From: Streptomyces sp. NBC_00271
GTDB lineage: Bacteria; Actinomycetota; Actinomycetes; Streptomycetales; Streptomycetaceae
Assembly: GCF_036178845.1 (NCBI RefSeq)
Contig: NZ_CP108070.1
Coordinates: 1-64,000, forward strand
Direction: 5' to 3'
Length of the DNA: 64,000 bases
Of this stretch, positions 1-9,415 are shown piece by piece. A program made the position numbers and the translations under genes. Under the pieces are notes generated by a model. The model was given only the letters and a program-made list of their open reading frames with translations, ran no database searches and was not told the origin of the DNA. Position 1 is the stretch's first letter; every line of letters begins with the position of its first letter.

Positions 1-315
1 ACCACATCGCTGCGCGATGTGCAAGCGAAGGCACCCGCTTCGCGGTGCCGGCGGTTCGCTTCGCTCACCGCGCCCGGCTTCGCCGGGTAACTCCCTCCGC
101 TTCGCTTCGGGAGTTGAGGGAGGCCGCCGCTTCGCGGCCGGTGGCCGCGCCGCGCGCTGCCCGGGGTTGACGGTGTGTCAGGTGCGGCTATTTGCGTTTT
201 TAGCAAGGGAGTTGGGGAGTGCTTCGCACTCCTGGGGCGGGTCCGCTGCGCTCCCCGCCCTGACGGCCCTTCAGGCTGCGCCTTACGGGCCGTTAGCCCG
301 CTGCCGCGGGCTGGG
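1..315. repeat. Streptomyces-type telomere (end of a linear replicon)
   Basis: The stretch is a chain of short inverted repeats with tiny loops: ACATCGC/GCGATGT at 4-19, CCCGGC/GCCGGG at 73-87, AACTCCC/GGGAGTT at 89-115, GGAGTGC/GCACTCC at 216-232 and AGCCCGC/GCGGGCT at 295-312. Loops are mostly TTC or TGC. Such arrays form folded 3' overhangs at Streptomyces telomeres, where terminal proteins prime end patching. The opening ACCACATCGCTGCGCGATGT matches the canonical telomere from about its 15th base, so roughly 14 terminal bases seem absent from the window. No coding signal is seen from 1 to 441. Confidence 0.85.
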
Positions 316-441
316 CTGGCTGCCGGGGTGGTGGGTCGCTCGTTCGTGTTCTGGTTTCCGTGTAACGCATCGTCGATTTGATGCAGCATGTAGAGTTGGT
401 GGAAACAGGAGACACACTCTGGCAGCGAGGGAGCCGGGTTC

Positions 442-1005
442 ATGTCGGTCTACGAATATCTTCCGGCTGAAATAGCCCGGCTCGGTGTGACGAGAAAGGC
501 CGCCGGGCTCGTCCTCGGCCAGGTACACGCGCATGCACGGCACTCCCGGGAGCGCGAGGAACGTGCACGCCAAGGACCAGCAGAGATCCTCAACTTGAGT
601 GAGCTGATGATCGCCATGTGGGAGTGCGCTGAATGGGAGCGGATCGCCTACGTGATGACGGAGCAGCAGATGCCTGTCTACGTACCGGGGCAGGATCCGC
701 GTGTAGGCCGTCGTGAGGAGCAGCGGATGCAGCGTGTAGCCCTTGACGTAGCCGCTGCAGAGCGGCACGGCGGGGCACCGGCCGAGATGCTGCGTCATCG
801 GGTCTACCGGATCGTCGCCCAGCGGGCCGGCCCTCCGGGCGGAGGCGAACCACGGCTCACCGTCCACATGATGGCCTCCTCCCTCAGTGAAGCCGCCCAC
901 CGGGCCTGGACCGTCTACGGGCGGCCAGGCGGTCTCTATCAGCAGGGCGCATACCGGATTGCCTCGGTCGAGCAGGTCCTTCCCCAACCCGGAGAATTGC
1001 TGTGA
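442..1005 (+). CDS. Conserved subtelomeric protein of unknown function
   Basis: 187 residues, ATG start behind a GGGAG ribosome-binding site. The protein is soluble and charged, with a central helical, Glu/Arg-rich part; no signal peptide, membrane segment or catalytic motif is recognised. Its stop overlaps the start of the downstream helicase (GTGA, 1002-1005), so the two are almost certainly co-translated and may work together at the replicon end. The antisense and alternate-frame ORFs over this gene are shadows. I do not recognise the family. Confidence 0.7.
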   Translation: MSVYEYLPAEIARLGVTRKAAGLVLGQVHAHARHSREREERARQGPAEILNLSELMIAMWECAEWERIAYVMTEQQMPVYVPGQDPRVGRREEQRMQRVALDVAAAERHGGAPAEMLRHRVYRIVAQRAGPPGGGEPRLTVHMMASSLSEAAHRAWTVYGRPGGLYQQGAYRIASVEQVLPQPGELL

Positions 1006-3677
1006 TCCAGCTTCGAGAACACCAGATGGACGCGAATACGCGTATCCACAAATGGGTGGGATTCCCTGCAAGATCACCTGTGCCCTCGCTGGGAGCGCGC
1101 GCCACAGTCGTGTCCGCCACCGGCTCCGGGAAGACGATCACGGCCGCTACGGCCGCGCTGGAATGCTTCCGGGGCGGGCGGGTCCTCGTCATGGTCCCCA
1201 CCCTGGATCTTCTGGTGCAGACCGCGCAGGCGTGGCGCCGGGTCGGCCACAACTCCCCCATGGTCGCCGTGTGCTCGCTGGAGAAGGACGACGTCCTGGA
1301 GCAGCTCGGGGTCCGTACGACCACGAACGCGATCCAGCTCGCCCTGTGGGCCGGGCAGGGGCCCGTGGTCGTGTTCGCCACGTACGCCTCCCTCGTGGAC
1401 CGCGAGGACATCGACGCACCGATGGGCCAGCGGAAGGTCCGCGGGCCGCTGGAGGCCGCCCTGGCGGGCGGGGAACGGTTGTACGGACAGTCGATGGACG
1501 GCTTCGACCTCGCCATCCTGGACGAAGCCCACGGACTCGCCGGGGACACCGCCCGGCCCTGGGCAGCCATCCACGACAACACCCGCATCCCCGCCAACTT
1601 CCGGCTCTACCTCACCGCCACACCGCGCATCCTCGCCTCCCCCCGCCCGCAGAAAGGCGCGGACGGCCAGGAACTGGAGATCGCCTCCATGACCAGCGAC
1701 CCGGACGGGACGTACGGCGAGTGGATCTACGAGCTCGGGCTGTCCGAGGCGATCGAGCGGAACATCCTCGCAGGGTTCGAGATCGACGTGCTGGAGATCC
1801 GCGACCCCTCCCCCGTCCTCGGGCTGTCGGAGGAAGCGCTGCGGGGCCGGCGGCTCGCGCTGCTGCAAACCGCCCTCCTCGAGCACGCCGCGCGCCACAA
1901 CCTGCGTACGGTCATGACGTTCCACCAGCGGGTCGAGGAAGCCGCCGCGTTCGCGGAGAAGATGCCGCAGACGGCCGCGGAGCTGTACGTGACCGAGGCA
2001 TCCGACGAGGCCCTGGCCGACGCGGACGCGCTGCCGAAGTCGTCGATCGACGCGGAGCTCTACGAGCTCGAGGCCGGCCGCCACGTACCCCCGGACCGCG
2101 TGTGGTCGGCGTGGCTGTGCGGCGACCACCTCGTCGCCGAACGGCGCAAAGTCCTCCGGCAGTTCGCCAACGGCATCGACGCGGCGGGCCGACGGGTACA
2201 CCGCGCCTTCCTCGCCTCGGTGCGGGTCCTGGGCGAGGGCGTGGACATCGTCGGAGAGCGGGGAGTCGAAGCCATCTGCTTCGCCGACACCCGCGGCTCC
2301 CAGGTCGAGATCGTGCAGAACATCGGCCGCGCCCTCCGCCCGAACCCGGACGGCACGACCAAGGTCGCGCGCATCATCGTGCCCGTCTTCCTGGAGCCCA
2401 ACGAGGACCCGGCCGACATGGTCGCCTCCGCCTCGTTCCGCCCCCTCGTAGCCGTACTCCAAGGCCTGCGCTCACACTCGGAACGACTCGTCGAGCAGCT
2501 CGCCTCGCGGGCACTGTCGAGGCAGCCGCAGACCAAGCTGCACCACCTCGTCCGCGACCAGGACGGACAGATCACCGGCGCCGACGGGACGCGTGGCGAG
2601 GACCAGGAGCAGGACGACACACAGGGCGCGGTCGAATCCGCGCTGCTGCACTTCTCCACCCCCCGCGACGCCGCCACCATCGCCGCCTTCCTGCGCACAA
2701 GGGTGTACCGGCCCGAATCACTGGTCTGGCTCGAGGGCTACCAAGCCCTGCTCCGCTGGCGGAAGAAACACCACATCACCGGCCTGCACGCCGTGCCCTA
2801 CGACACCGAGACCGAAGTCGGCGTCACCCAGGCGTTCCCCCTCGGCCGGTGGGTCCACCAGCAACGAAAAGCCCTGCGCGCGGGCGAACTCGACGACCAC
2901 CGCAAGGAGCTCCTCGACGCCGAAGAAGCCGGGATGGTGTGGGAACCCGGCGACGAAGCCTGGGAAAACAAGCTCGCCGCCCTGCGCTCGTACCGGCGCG
3001 CCCACGGCCACCTCGCCCCACGGCAGGACGCCGTATGGGGCGAAAGCGACACCGAAGGCCTCGTACCCATCGGCCAGCACCTCGCCAACCTCCGCCGCAA
3101 AGGCGGCCCCGGGAAGGACCCCGAACGAGCCGCGGCACGGGCCGCGCAGCTGACCGCCATCGACCCCGACTGGGACTGCCCGTGGCCCCTCGACTGGCAA
3201 CGCCACTACCGCGTCCTCGCCGACCTCGCAGACACCGAGGCCGGCGGCATCCTCCCCGACATCCAGCCCGGCGTGACCTTCGAAGGCGACGACCTCGGCA
3301 AATGGCTCGCACGGCAACGGGAAGCGAGCACCTGGGCGCAGCTGTCCACCGAGCAGCAGGAGAGGCTGACCGCGCTGGGCGTACAACCCCTTGAAGCCCC
3401 GTCCCCCGCCCCGGCGGCCCCGCGGTCGACGAAGGGCCCGAGCAAGGCACAACAGGCGTTCCAGCGGGGCCTGACAGCCCTCGCACAATGGGTCGAACGG
3501 GAAGGCGCGGACCGGCCCACGCCGCGCGGACACGCTGAGGAGATCGCGGTCGACGGCGAACCGGAGCCCGTAACAGTCCGGCTGGGCGTGTGGATCTCGA
3601 ACACCAAAACGAGACGCGACAAACTCACCCAGGAACAGCGCGACGCACTCCGGGAGCTCGGCATCGAATGGGCTTGA
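1002..3677 (+). CDS. Telomere-associated DEAH helicase with helicase-associated (HA) repeats
   Basis: 891-residue superfamily 2 ATPase. Walker A ATGSGKT is at about residues 39-45, the DEAH box at 174-177, motif III TATPR at 205-209, and a late helicase motif QNIGRALRP lies in the second RecA domain. The C-terminal third holds about three helicase-associated repeats (W-x-x-x-Y / L-G-x-W pattern). Proteins like this sit next to the telomeres of many Streptomyces chromosomes and linear plasmids (TtrA-type) and are linked to conjugal transfer or end maintenance. The GTG start overlaps the previous stop by 4 bp. The location directly inside the telomere supports the family call. Confidence 0.85.
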   Translation: MIQLREHQMDANTRIHKWVGFPARSPVPSLGARATVVSATGSGKTITAATAALECFRGGRVLVMVPTLDLLVQTAQAWRRVGHNSPMVAVCSLEKDDVLEQLGVRTTTNAIQLALWAGQGPVVVFATYASLVDREDIDAPMGQRKVRGPLEAALAGGERLYGQSMDGFDLAILDEAHGLAGDTARPWAAIHDNTRIPANFRLYLTATPRILASPRPQKGADGQELEIASMTSDPDGTYGEWIYELGLSEAIERNILAGFEIDVLEIRDPSPVLGLSEEALRGRRLALLQTALLEHAARHNLRTVMTFHQRVEEAAAFAEKMPQTAAELYVTEASDEALADADALPKSSIDAELYELEAGRHVPPDRVWSAWLCGDHLVAERRKVLRQFANGIDAAGRRVHRAFLASVRVLGEGVDIVGERGVEAICFADTRGSQVEIVQNIGRALRPNPDGTTKVARIIVPVFLEPNEDPADMVASASFRPLVAVLQGLRSHSERLVEQLASRALSRQPQTKLHHLVRDQDGQITGADGTRGEDQEQDDTQGAVESALLHFSTPRDAATIAAFLRTRVYRPESLVWLEGYQALLRWRKKHHITGLHAVPYDTETEVGVTQAFPLGRWVHQQRKALRAGELDDHRKELLDAEEAGMVWEPGDEAWENKLAALRSYRRAHGHLAPRQDAVWGESDTEGLVPIGQHLANLRRKGGPGKDPERAAARAAQLTAIDPDWDCPWPLDWQRHYRVLADLADTEAGGILPDIQPGVTFEGDDLGKWLARQREASTWAQLSTEQQERLTALGVQPLEAPSPAPAAPRSTKGPSKAQQAFQRGLTALAQWVEREGADRPTPRGHAEEIAVDGEPEPVTVRLGVWISNTKTRRDKLTQEQRDALRELGIEWA

Positions 3678-3835
3678 GACCGCCGCGTGGGGCGGTCGCA
3701 CACCGGGTCGCGGTGCACGGCGACGTACAGGCCCCAGTCGGCGTCACCGGCCATGAGCCATTCCCCGGCCCACGGAACATCGGTGGTCTCAAGCACGCGA
3801 CCGGTGAGCGGGCCGCCCAGGAGTCGGACGATCAC
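3206..3835 (-). CDS. Possible small subtelomeric protein, probably run-on at the C-terminus
   Basis: A GTG at 3835-3833 follows a good GGAGGT ribosome-binding site. The first ~55 residues (beginning VIVRLLGGPLTGRVLE) read like a genuine compact protein with an LLGGPLTGR motif. The frame then stays open antisense to the helicase gene until 3206, and that part has shadow character. The original stop may have been lost, or the real gene ended near 3650. Function unknown. Treat only the N-terminal part as supported. Confidence 0.25.
   Translation of the reverse strand: MIVRLLGGPLTGRVLETTDVPWAGEWLMAGDADWGLYVAVHRDPVCDRPTRRSQAHSMPSSRSASRCSWVSLSRLVLVFEIHTPSRTVTGSGSPSTAISSACPRGVGRSAPSRSTHCARAVRPRWNACCALLGPFVDRGAAGAGDGASRGCTPSAVSLSCCSVDSCAQVLASRCRASHLPRSSPSKVTPGWMSGRMPPASVSARSARTR
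3678..3697 (+). terminator. Hairpin directly after the helicase stop
   Basis: GACCGCC and GGCGGTC form a perfect 7-bp stem around a 6-base loop and begin on the base after the helicase stop codon. No T-run follows, as is usual in high-GC actinomycetes. It is a likely transcription terminator for the two-gene telomeric operon. Confidence 0.5.
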
Positions 3836-3932
3836 AGCAGTACCTCCATCCCTGCGGGACTCCCCCGCCTCACCCCTTAGATGAGGACTCAGCCCAAGCG
3901 GGACGGCGTCGGGATCGTCGGCGGATCCTCCG

Positions 3933-4691
3933 CTACGCGGGGTTGGCACCACCTGAGCGGGACCAGAACCTGCGCTGCCGGGGGGAGCTCGCCGTGCTCT
4001 GTGCCGTGCTTGGCTTGCTTGTCCGGCCGGAGTGGGGACGTCCGAGCGCGGACGTCCGCACTGCCGACCAGTCTTGAGCGCGCCACCAGTCGAAGAGCTG
4101 GCCGGTGGTGAGCACCGGAGAGTTGAGGGCGTCGACGAACTCTTTGCGCTGGTACGCCTCGGGTGGGCGCTGGGCTGGGTCGAGCCGGTGCTGATGGTTG
4201 ACGATCAAGGCGGCGCAGGTGACCGGCTGGTTGGGGCGTAGCTGTGGCCAGGTTTCCAGGTGCCGTTGAAGGTGGGAGACCAGTTTCTCTGGTGCTGCGC
4301 CGGATGTGGATTTCACCTCGATCAAGCACGCGTCGCCGTCCAGCACGGCGAGCAGGTCGGCCAACTTGGTGGTGCACAGTTCCGCATCCAGGTCGGTGAC
4401 GGTGAATCCGGCGGCGCGCAGCACGACGTCGACCGCGTCGGCAAGTTCGCCGCCGCTGCCGTACAGGAGTCCGGACCGTACGGGTTCGGCTTCCTGCCGC
4501 GTCCGTGCGAGGTCGGTCTGGAAGCGGGCCTTGTCGTCGATGTAGCGCCGCTCCAGGTCCTCGAGGGCGACGCGGGCTTGCGTCTCTGCGGGTGTCTCCA
4601 GGTCGGCGTCTATGCTGTGCGGGGAGCGGACTCGGCGCAGGGCGGCAGGGACGTGCGCGGGCAGGGCCCGCTGGACGATCCAGTCGATCAC
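3933..4691 (-). pseudogene. PD-(D/E)XK-like nuclease, apparently 5'-truncated
   Basis: 252 residues from a GTG at 4691. The core ...LAVLDGDACLIEVKSTSG fits a PD-(D/E)XK nuclease fold (D...ExK). Upstream of the GTG the same frame reads a plausible protein segment (QQIWYLIPDAVDWN) back to a stop with no start codon, so the native N-terminus seems lost, perhaps where the neighbouring gene was joined. After about residue 200 the sequence turns Ser/Arg-rich and low in secondary-structure signal, suggesting a frameshift near the C-terminus as well. Probably a decayed restriction-like or DUF nuclease. Confidence 0.5.
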
Positions 4692-4757
4692 GGTGTTCCA
4701 GTCGACCGCGTCAGGGATCAGGTACCAGATCTGCTGGCCGTCACTCCGCGTCGGGCA

Positions 4758-5285
4758 TCATGGGCGCGGAAGCCGCCACAGCTCGGTCCGCGCACGGGCC
4801 TGGTCCGCGGGGATCTCACGGACCAGGTGGTAGAGGTTCTCGAAGTACTCCTGCCAGCGGTTCGGATCCGGCATGGCGTTCCTGGCCCGCTTGGCCCGCT
4901 CTGCTTCCACCAGCGGCCGCATCCCTTCCCACACCGAGACCACCGACCCGCCCAGATATCCGGAGACAGGCTCGATGTCCACCACACCATGCGCGACCAG
5001 AGCACCCAAGTTGTCGTAGAACCAGGCCAGCTCGCGCACCAACTCCCGCTGGGCTTCCGGTACCCCGTCCAGACCTGCCGACAGATCACAGCCCGGCAGC
5101 CGCTCATGCACGAACTGCCGCGCACCCGCCAGACGGGCGCTGCGATGCTCACGGAAGAGATCCACCAGCACCGGCAGGGTGTTGGCATGCTGCGCCAACC
5201 TCAACTGCCGCAGCGACGCCCACCCGGACACCCCCAGCGCCACCACCGACACCACCAACGCCGCAACACCCACCACGCCCCCCAA
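4758..5285 (-). CDS. Membrane-anchored DUF4760-like protein
   Basis: 175 residues. An N-terminal hydrophobic helix (about residues 3-20, GVVGVAALVVSVVALGV) is followed by a cytosolic helical domain with ...LRLAQHANTLPVLVDLFREHRS, an arrangement seen in DUF4760-type proteins. These are of unknown function and often occur in mobile or defence contexts. It is transcribed toward the decayed nuclease gene, 66 bp away. The protein looks intact. Confidence 0.6.
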   Translation of the reverse strand: MGGVVGVAALVVSVVALGVSGWASLRQLRLAQHANTLPVLVDLFREHRSARLAGARQFVHERLPGCDLSAGLDGVPEAQRELVRELAWFYDNLGALVAHGVVDIEPVSGYLGGSVVSVWEGMRPLVEAERAKRARNAMPDPNRWQEYFENLYHLVREIPADQARARTELWRLPRP

Positions 5286-5594
5286 GCACGGACCGTCACA
5301 CTTCTCGCCTTCGCCCAGCAGGGTCTCAGGCCTGCTGCCAACGGGATACCTGAAGTCGAGCTGGGACTGTAAATCGTTCGGTGTCCCACTCAGTAGGAGG
5401 AGAGCAGGTGCAGAAGATGCGAATCAGAGCCGACAGCCCTGGAGTGGTGCTGAGTTGTCTGAATTGAATGGGACGGACGTGGCGGTTGGGGTCTTCGTTC
5501 TAGGATGGCGTGAGGGGCGCCGGGCGGCATACCGCAGTCATTTGCTGGCGGGCTACCTGCGGTGGCGTGTACGTCAGGAAAGTGAGCAGGCGCG
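5286..5594. other. Divergent intergenic region without a supported gene
   Basis: About 310 bases between the divergent DUF4760-like and OLD nuclease genes. Short ORFs on both strands lack coding character. A TAGGAT hexamer near 5500 resembles a Streptomyces -10 element for the OLD gene, but no matching -35 is convincing. Confidence 0.4.
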
Positions 5595-7478
5595 TTGTAC
5601 CTCAACAGCTTCTCCGTCAGCGGGTTCCGTTCGCTGACCGATGTCCGTGAGATCCCGGTCCGCAAACCGACGATCTTGGCCGGTCACAACGACGGCGGCA
5701 AGAGCGCTGTGCTCGACTCGCTGCACTTTCTCACCGGATCGCAGAAGCTCAAGGAAGACGACCGTACGTTCGTGGCGCAGCCCGGCGGACAGGAGCTGGC
5801 GGCTGGCTCTCCCCCTCAGCGGTGCGAAGAGACCGTGGTGGTCGGGGAGTTTCAGCTCGACGAGTGGGAGCAGGCGGAGCTTGAGTTGCCCGCACTGGTA
5901 CGGATTCGCCGCCGGGCCGGTCAAGACCGTGTAGGGCACCTTGAGTACTGGAGCTCGTTTCCGGATGACGAGCGACTGCGTGATTTGTCGTCGCTTCTGG
6001 TCCCGGCGCTGAAGGCATTGGTCAAGGAGTACGGGCTCGACTCGGCGAGCGGCAAGAAGGAAGACCTGCAGAAGGCACTGCGCGCCTACGCGCGCGAGCA
6101 CTCCAGCGGCGAGACATGGCTCCCCGCGCCCTCGTTGCTGGATAAGCGGATGCCACGACTGTTGCCCTTTGACGGCAAGACCGCTCACCCTGATGCGGAG
6201 ATCAAAAGTGCCCTGAGCGGCCGGTTCAAGCAGTACATGGAGGATCCGCAGCTCAGGGGCAAGCTGAGTGAGCTGGAAGACGAGGTCAAGGATCGTCTTC
6301 GGACCGAAGCCAAGTCCCTCTGTGATCACATTCAGCTGCGCTGCCCGGACCTGGCTGACGTATACGTGGATCCGGACGTCTCCTTCGAGCATGGCTTTCG
6401 CGGCGCCCCGCTGCGGGTGGCCCGTGCTGCCGGGGAGTCCGTCGGGCTGGAGGGCTCGGGGCTCGGCCGCAGCAGACGAGTCGCCTTGGCCGTGTGGGAG
6501 TGGACCAGCGAGTTGCTGGCCGAGGAGGAAGAGGACCAGCCTGCGGTCCCGGCCGAAGAAGAGGACGCCAAGCCTCCCGCGGTGCAGACGATCGTCATCT
6601 ACGACGAGCCTGACACGCACCTGGACTATCACCACCAGCGACGCGTCATGCAGCTCATCCAGGACCAGAGCGCGCTGTCACACGTCGGCGTCATCGTCGC
6701 CACCCACTCGATGAACCTCATCGACGGCGTCGAGATCTCCGACGTCGTCCACCTCAAGCTGGAGAACCACCGCACCGTCATCGAGCGGATCGGGGCCGGG
6801 GTGGTCGGAGACGAGCTCGAGCAGCACCTCTGGAAGATCGCCGCCGGGCTCGGCCTGCGGAACTCCGTTCTGCTGCACGAACGCTGCTTCCTCGCTGTAG
6901 AGGGCGACACCGAACAGCGCGCCTTCCCCCTGCTATTCAAGCTCTGCGAGAGGCTGTCGCTTCAGGCAGCCGGCATCGCCCTGTGGGCATGCTTCAACAA
7001 TGAGGGAGCGCTGCATCTGGCCCGCTACCTCGCCGAACACGAGCGGTCCTTCATGCTGGTGGTCGACGCCGACAGCCGCAACCTGCCCAAGAGCATCTTC
7101 AAGCCCGCTAAGCTGACCCAGTTCTTCGGTCCGCGCGCGGCTGACTACGTCAAGTTCATCGGTGAGCCCGACCTGAGCCTCCCCGGCGGGGAGAAGTTCA
7201 ACGAGCTCGAGGAGGCCTTCACCGACGAGGTCTGGGCCCGTGTCGCCAACAAGATCTGGCCCAGGACCGAAGGACTCTGGGCGCCCGAGGACTTCTTGCA
7301 GCTGCGCGGGGGCAAGTTCAGTGACGCGGTCAAGCAGACGTTGCGGGAGCAGAGCGAAAGTGGCCCCGGAGGCAAGCCCGACATGATGTATCAGCTCGCT
7401 TCGGCGCTCGAGGACCCTCAGGACGTCCCGGAGCAGTTGCGTCTCGTCTTCAGCCAGCTCAGGAAGCTAGCGGCATAG
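5595..7478 (+). CDS. OLD-family ATP-dependent endonuclease (solitary)
   Basis: 627 residues, TTG start behind AGCAGG. Walker A GHNDGGKS is at residues 30-37. The ABC-type Walker B segment is IVIYDEPDTHLDYH, followed by an ATHSMNLI His-loop. A C-terminal TOPRIM nuclease domain starts at FLAVEGDTEQRAF and carries the acidic VVDADSRN motif. This architecture is that of OLD/GajA-like nucleases used in anti-phage defence. No helicase follows on this strand, so it would be a class 1 (stand-alone) OLD protein. A separate OLD-helicase pair lies 0.5 kb away on the other strand. Confidence 0.8.
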   Translation: MYLNSFSVSGFRSLTDVREIPVRKPTILAGHNDGGKSAVLDSLHFLTGSQKLKEDDRTFVAQPGGQELAAGSPPQRCEETVVVGEFQLDEWEQAELELPALVRIRRRAGQDRVGHLEYWSSFPDDERLRDLSSLLVPALKALVKEYGLDSASGKKEDLQKALRAYAREHSSGETWLPAPSLLDKRMPRLLPFDGKTAHPDAEIKSALSGRFKQYMEDPQLRGKLSELEDEVKDRLRTEAKSLCDHIQLRCPDLADVYVDPDVSFEHGFRGAPLRVARAAGESVGLEGSGLGRSRRVALAVWEWTSELLAEEEEDQPAVPAEEEDAKPPAVQTIVIYDEPDTHLDYHHQRRVMQLIQDQSALSHVGVIVATHSMNLIDGVEISDVVHLKLENHRTVIERIGAGVVGDELEQHLWKIAAGLGLRNSVLLHERCFLAVEGDTEQRAFPLLFKLCERLSLQAAGIALWACFNNEGALHLARYLAEHERSFMLVVDADSRNLPKSIFKPAKLTQFFGPRAADYVKFIGEPDLSLPGGEKFNELEEAFTDEVWARVANKIWPRTEGLWAPEDFLQLRGGKFSDAVKQTLREQSESGPGGKPDMMYQLASALEDPQDVPEQLRLVFSQLRKLAA

Positions 7479-7722
7479 CCGCAAAACGCAGAAGCCGGTT
7501 ACCGGACGCACGACGGCGCCGGGCCAGCATCCTGTCCTTGCGCTGCTCCAGCGTAGGTGGCTCCCACTTGTGCCAGCCCACCGGCGGCTTGTACCGCTGC
7601 ATGTGCTCACGCTCGTCCACCCCACACCAGCGACACCCACTCGGCAAAGGTATATGCAGGTCAGAACCACTGTCCGCTGCGGACATCAAAGCCTCCCTCC
7701 ACTGCCACAGATTCTTCCCCAT
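7459..7722 (-). CDS. Small Cys-rich protein (CRWCG motif)
   Basis: About 87 residues if started at the ATG at 7722; the open frame extends to 7905 and another ATG lies at 7686. The C-terminal half has the pattern CRWCGVDEREHMQRY...GWHKWEPPT...RMLARRRR, which I recognise as a recurrent small-protein type in Streptomyces mobile regions. The Cys pair and His suggest metal or nucleic-acid binding, but the function is unknown. Its last 20 bases overlap the 3' end of the convergent OLD gene. Confidence 0.55.
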   Translation of the reverse strand: MGKNLWQWREALMSAADSGSDLHIPLPSGCRWCGVDEREHMQRYKPPVGWHKWEPPTLEQRKDRMLARRRRASGNRLLRFAAMPLAS

Positions 7723-7924
7723 CCCACTGACATCAGCCTTCCGAAGGCTGAGACAAACAAGCACATACGTTGCGATTGTGTGCGTCCGGACGAGCTGGGG
7801 TCCGCTTCGAAGCAGGAGAGCAGCACGCCGGACCTGTCGACTAGCAGCCTGGCACGCCTGTACGCACGCATTGACGGACGCGGCCGTGGGAAGGCCGTCG
7901 TTCACTGCCTTACAAAAGAAACCG

Positions 7925-9415
7925 TCACTGTACGTCTCCCGAGACGGCAGTGGTCATCCGCTTGGCCCGGGTGAGGGCCACGTAGAGCTTGCGGTGGTCT
8001 TCGCTGTCGGAGCTGAGGCCTTGTCGCAGGGTTTCGCGCTCCGGGCCGGTGAGGCACACGCCGACGGCGTCCCACTCGCGGCCCTTGGCCTGGTGGGCGG
8101 TGAGGCCGGGGATAATTCGGGATGCAGAGGTGTGGAGGCGGGCTCTCAGGTTCTCCAGGCGTGCGGTGTGAGTGTGGTTGCGGCGTCTGGGCAGGGGACG
8201 GTCGGTTTCGCTGGCGACGACTGTGTTGAGGGAGGTCCAGATCTCGGCGATGCCAGTCGTGCCCGCGAGGTCAGCGGCGATGGCCTGGAGGGGGGAGCGC
8301 AGGCGCTGCGCCGCCTCGTGGTCGATGCCGAGGGTGATGAGGGCGTCGCTGTGGAAGGTGGCGTTTTCCCCGAACGTCCGCTGGGTGACTTCGCTGAGCA
8401 GCAGGGTGCAGGCTGCTTCGTGGATTTGGCCTGTGGTCGATCCGTAGGCAAGGGGCAGGACATGGGGGCCGGCCTCCCACAGGGGTTTCCATCGCAGGGC
8501 GAGGAGGACGTCCATGTTCTCGGCCTGTCCTTCGGGAAGGGCCACACCCTGTCCTGCGCGCAGTCGGTCAGCCAGTAGGGCTTGTTGGGCACTCTTCCAC
8601 CGGAAGGAAGCGCGCAGGTCACGCCGGACAAAGTGAGCGTCCTGGACCAGGCAGGGCACTTGTTCCGGGCGGGCGCCACGGAAGCCGTACAGCGCCTGCC
8701 ACGGATCACCGACCACGGTGACTTCCAAGCCTGCGTCGACGGCGAGGCGGACCAGAGACAGGTCAAGGGCATTGGCGTCGAAGATCTCGTCGACGATCAG
8801 CGCCCGGGCAGTCTGGGCGAGGCGTGCGAGCAGGACGTCGCGAACGCCGTGGGCCCCCAGGGCTGATTCGAGGAGATGGCGTGCATCCTGGTGTGTGCAG
8901 TACCCCGCGGCCAGGGCCTCGCCAACGTCCACGGTGCTGGGTCTGTTCGCTTTCCCGGCCCGTCGCACGACCTGGGTGACGACCTGGCTTGTTTCCAGGA
9001 CCACGGTGGGCTCTCTGTCGGTCCATTGAGTGGATAGCAGCACCCGCCAGTGGTCGATGACGGTGAGGTGGCGGTGGCCTGCGGGCCACCGCACGTGCCC
9101 GGTGTGCAAGAGGTGGGTGAGCAGGTCGCACACAATGGTGTCGAGTGTGATGATGCGATGCGGCCAGGCGAGAGCGTCCGGGCCCCATTGGCTGAGCACA
9201 CGATCGCGGAGTTCGGCGGTCGCGGAGCGGGTGAAACTGACCGCGATGACGGCGCGCTGGTCATTGCCGTGGAAGCGCTGGATACCGAAGCGTTGAGCCG
9301 CCACGGTGGTCTTGCCGGATCCCGGGGCCGCTTCGATGTAGAGGCGGCGGCGGGGTGTTCCGGCCGCGGTCACTTGTTCACGGGTGAGAGTGCTGGCGGT
9401 GTCAGCTGGGGTCAC
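7925..9415 (-). CDS. gajB: UvrD/Rep-like helicase, GajB-like (Gabija-type)
   Basis: About 496 residues from the GTG at 9415, which overlaps the end of the upstream OLD gene by 14 bp. All superfamily 1 motifs are visible: Walker [21 protein letters not shown], Walker [14 protein letters not shown], the motif III-like [33 protein letters not shown] and a final YVALTRAKR. In Gabija systems a TOPRIM nuclease (GajA) works with a UvrD-like partner (GajB). The tight overlap with a GajA-like gene fits that pairing. The open frame continues upstream to 9736 antisense to low-complexity sequence, which is not part of the gene. Confidence 0.75.
   Translation of the reverse strand: MTPADTASTLTREQVTAAGTPRRRLYIEAAPGSGKTTVAAQRFGIQRFHGNDQRAVIAVSFTRSATAELRDRVLSQWGPDALAWPHRIITLDTIVCDLLTHLLHTGHVRWPAGHRHLTVIDHWRVLLSTQWTDREPTVVLETSQVVTQVVRRAGKANRPSTVDVGEALAAGYCTHQDARHLLESALGAHGVRDVLLARLAQTARALIVDEIFDANALDLSLVRLAVDAGLEVTVVGDPWQALYGFRGARPEQVPCLVQDAHFVRRDLRASFRWKSAQQALLADRLRAGQGVALPEGQAENMDVLLALRWKPLWEAGPHVLPLAYGSTTGQIHEAACTLLLSEVTQRTFGENATFHSDALITLGIDHEAAQRLRSPLQAIAADLAGTTGIAEIWTSLNTVVASETDRPLPRRRNHTHTARLENLRARLHTSASRIIPGLTAHQAKGREWDAVGVCLTGPERETLRQGLSSDSEDHRKLYVALTRAKRMTTAVSGDVQ

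Noticed and set aside
887..3394. An 835-codon plus-strand ORF overlapping the helicase
   Set aside because: Arg/Pro/Gly-rich shadow frame with no motifs; the overlapping helicase frame has all its ATPase motifs.
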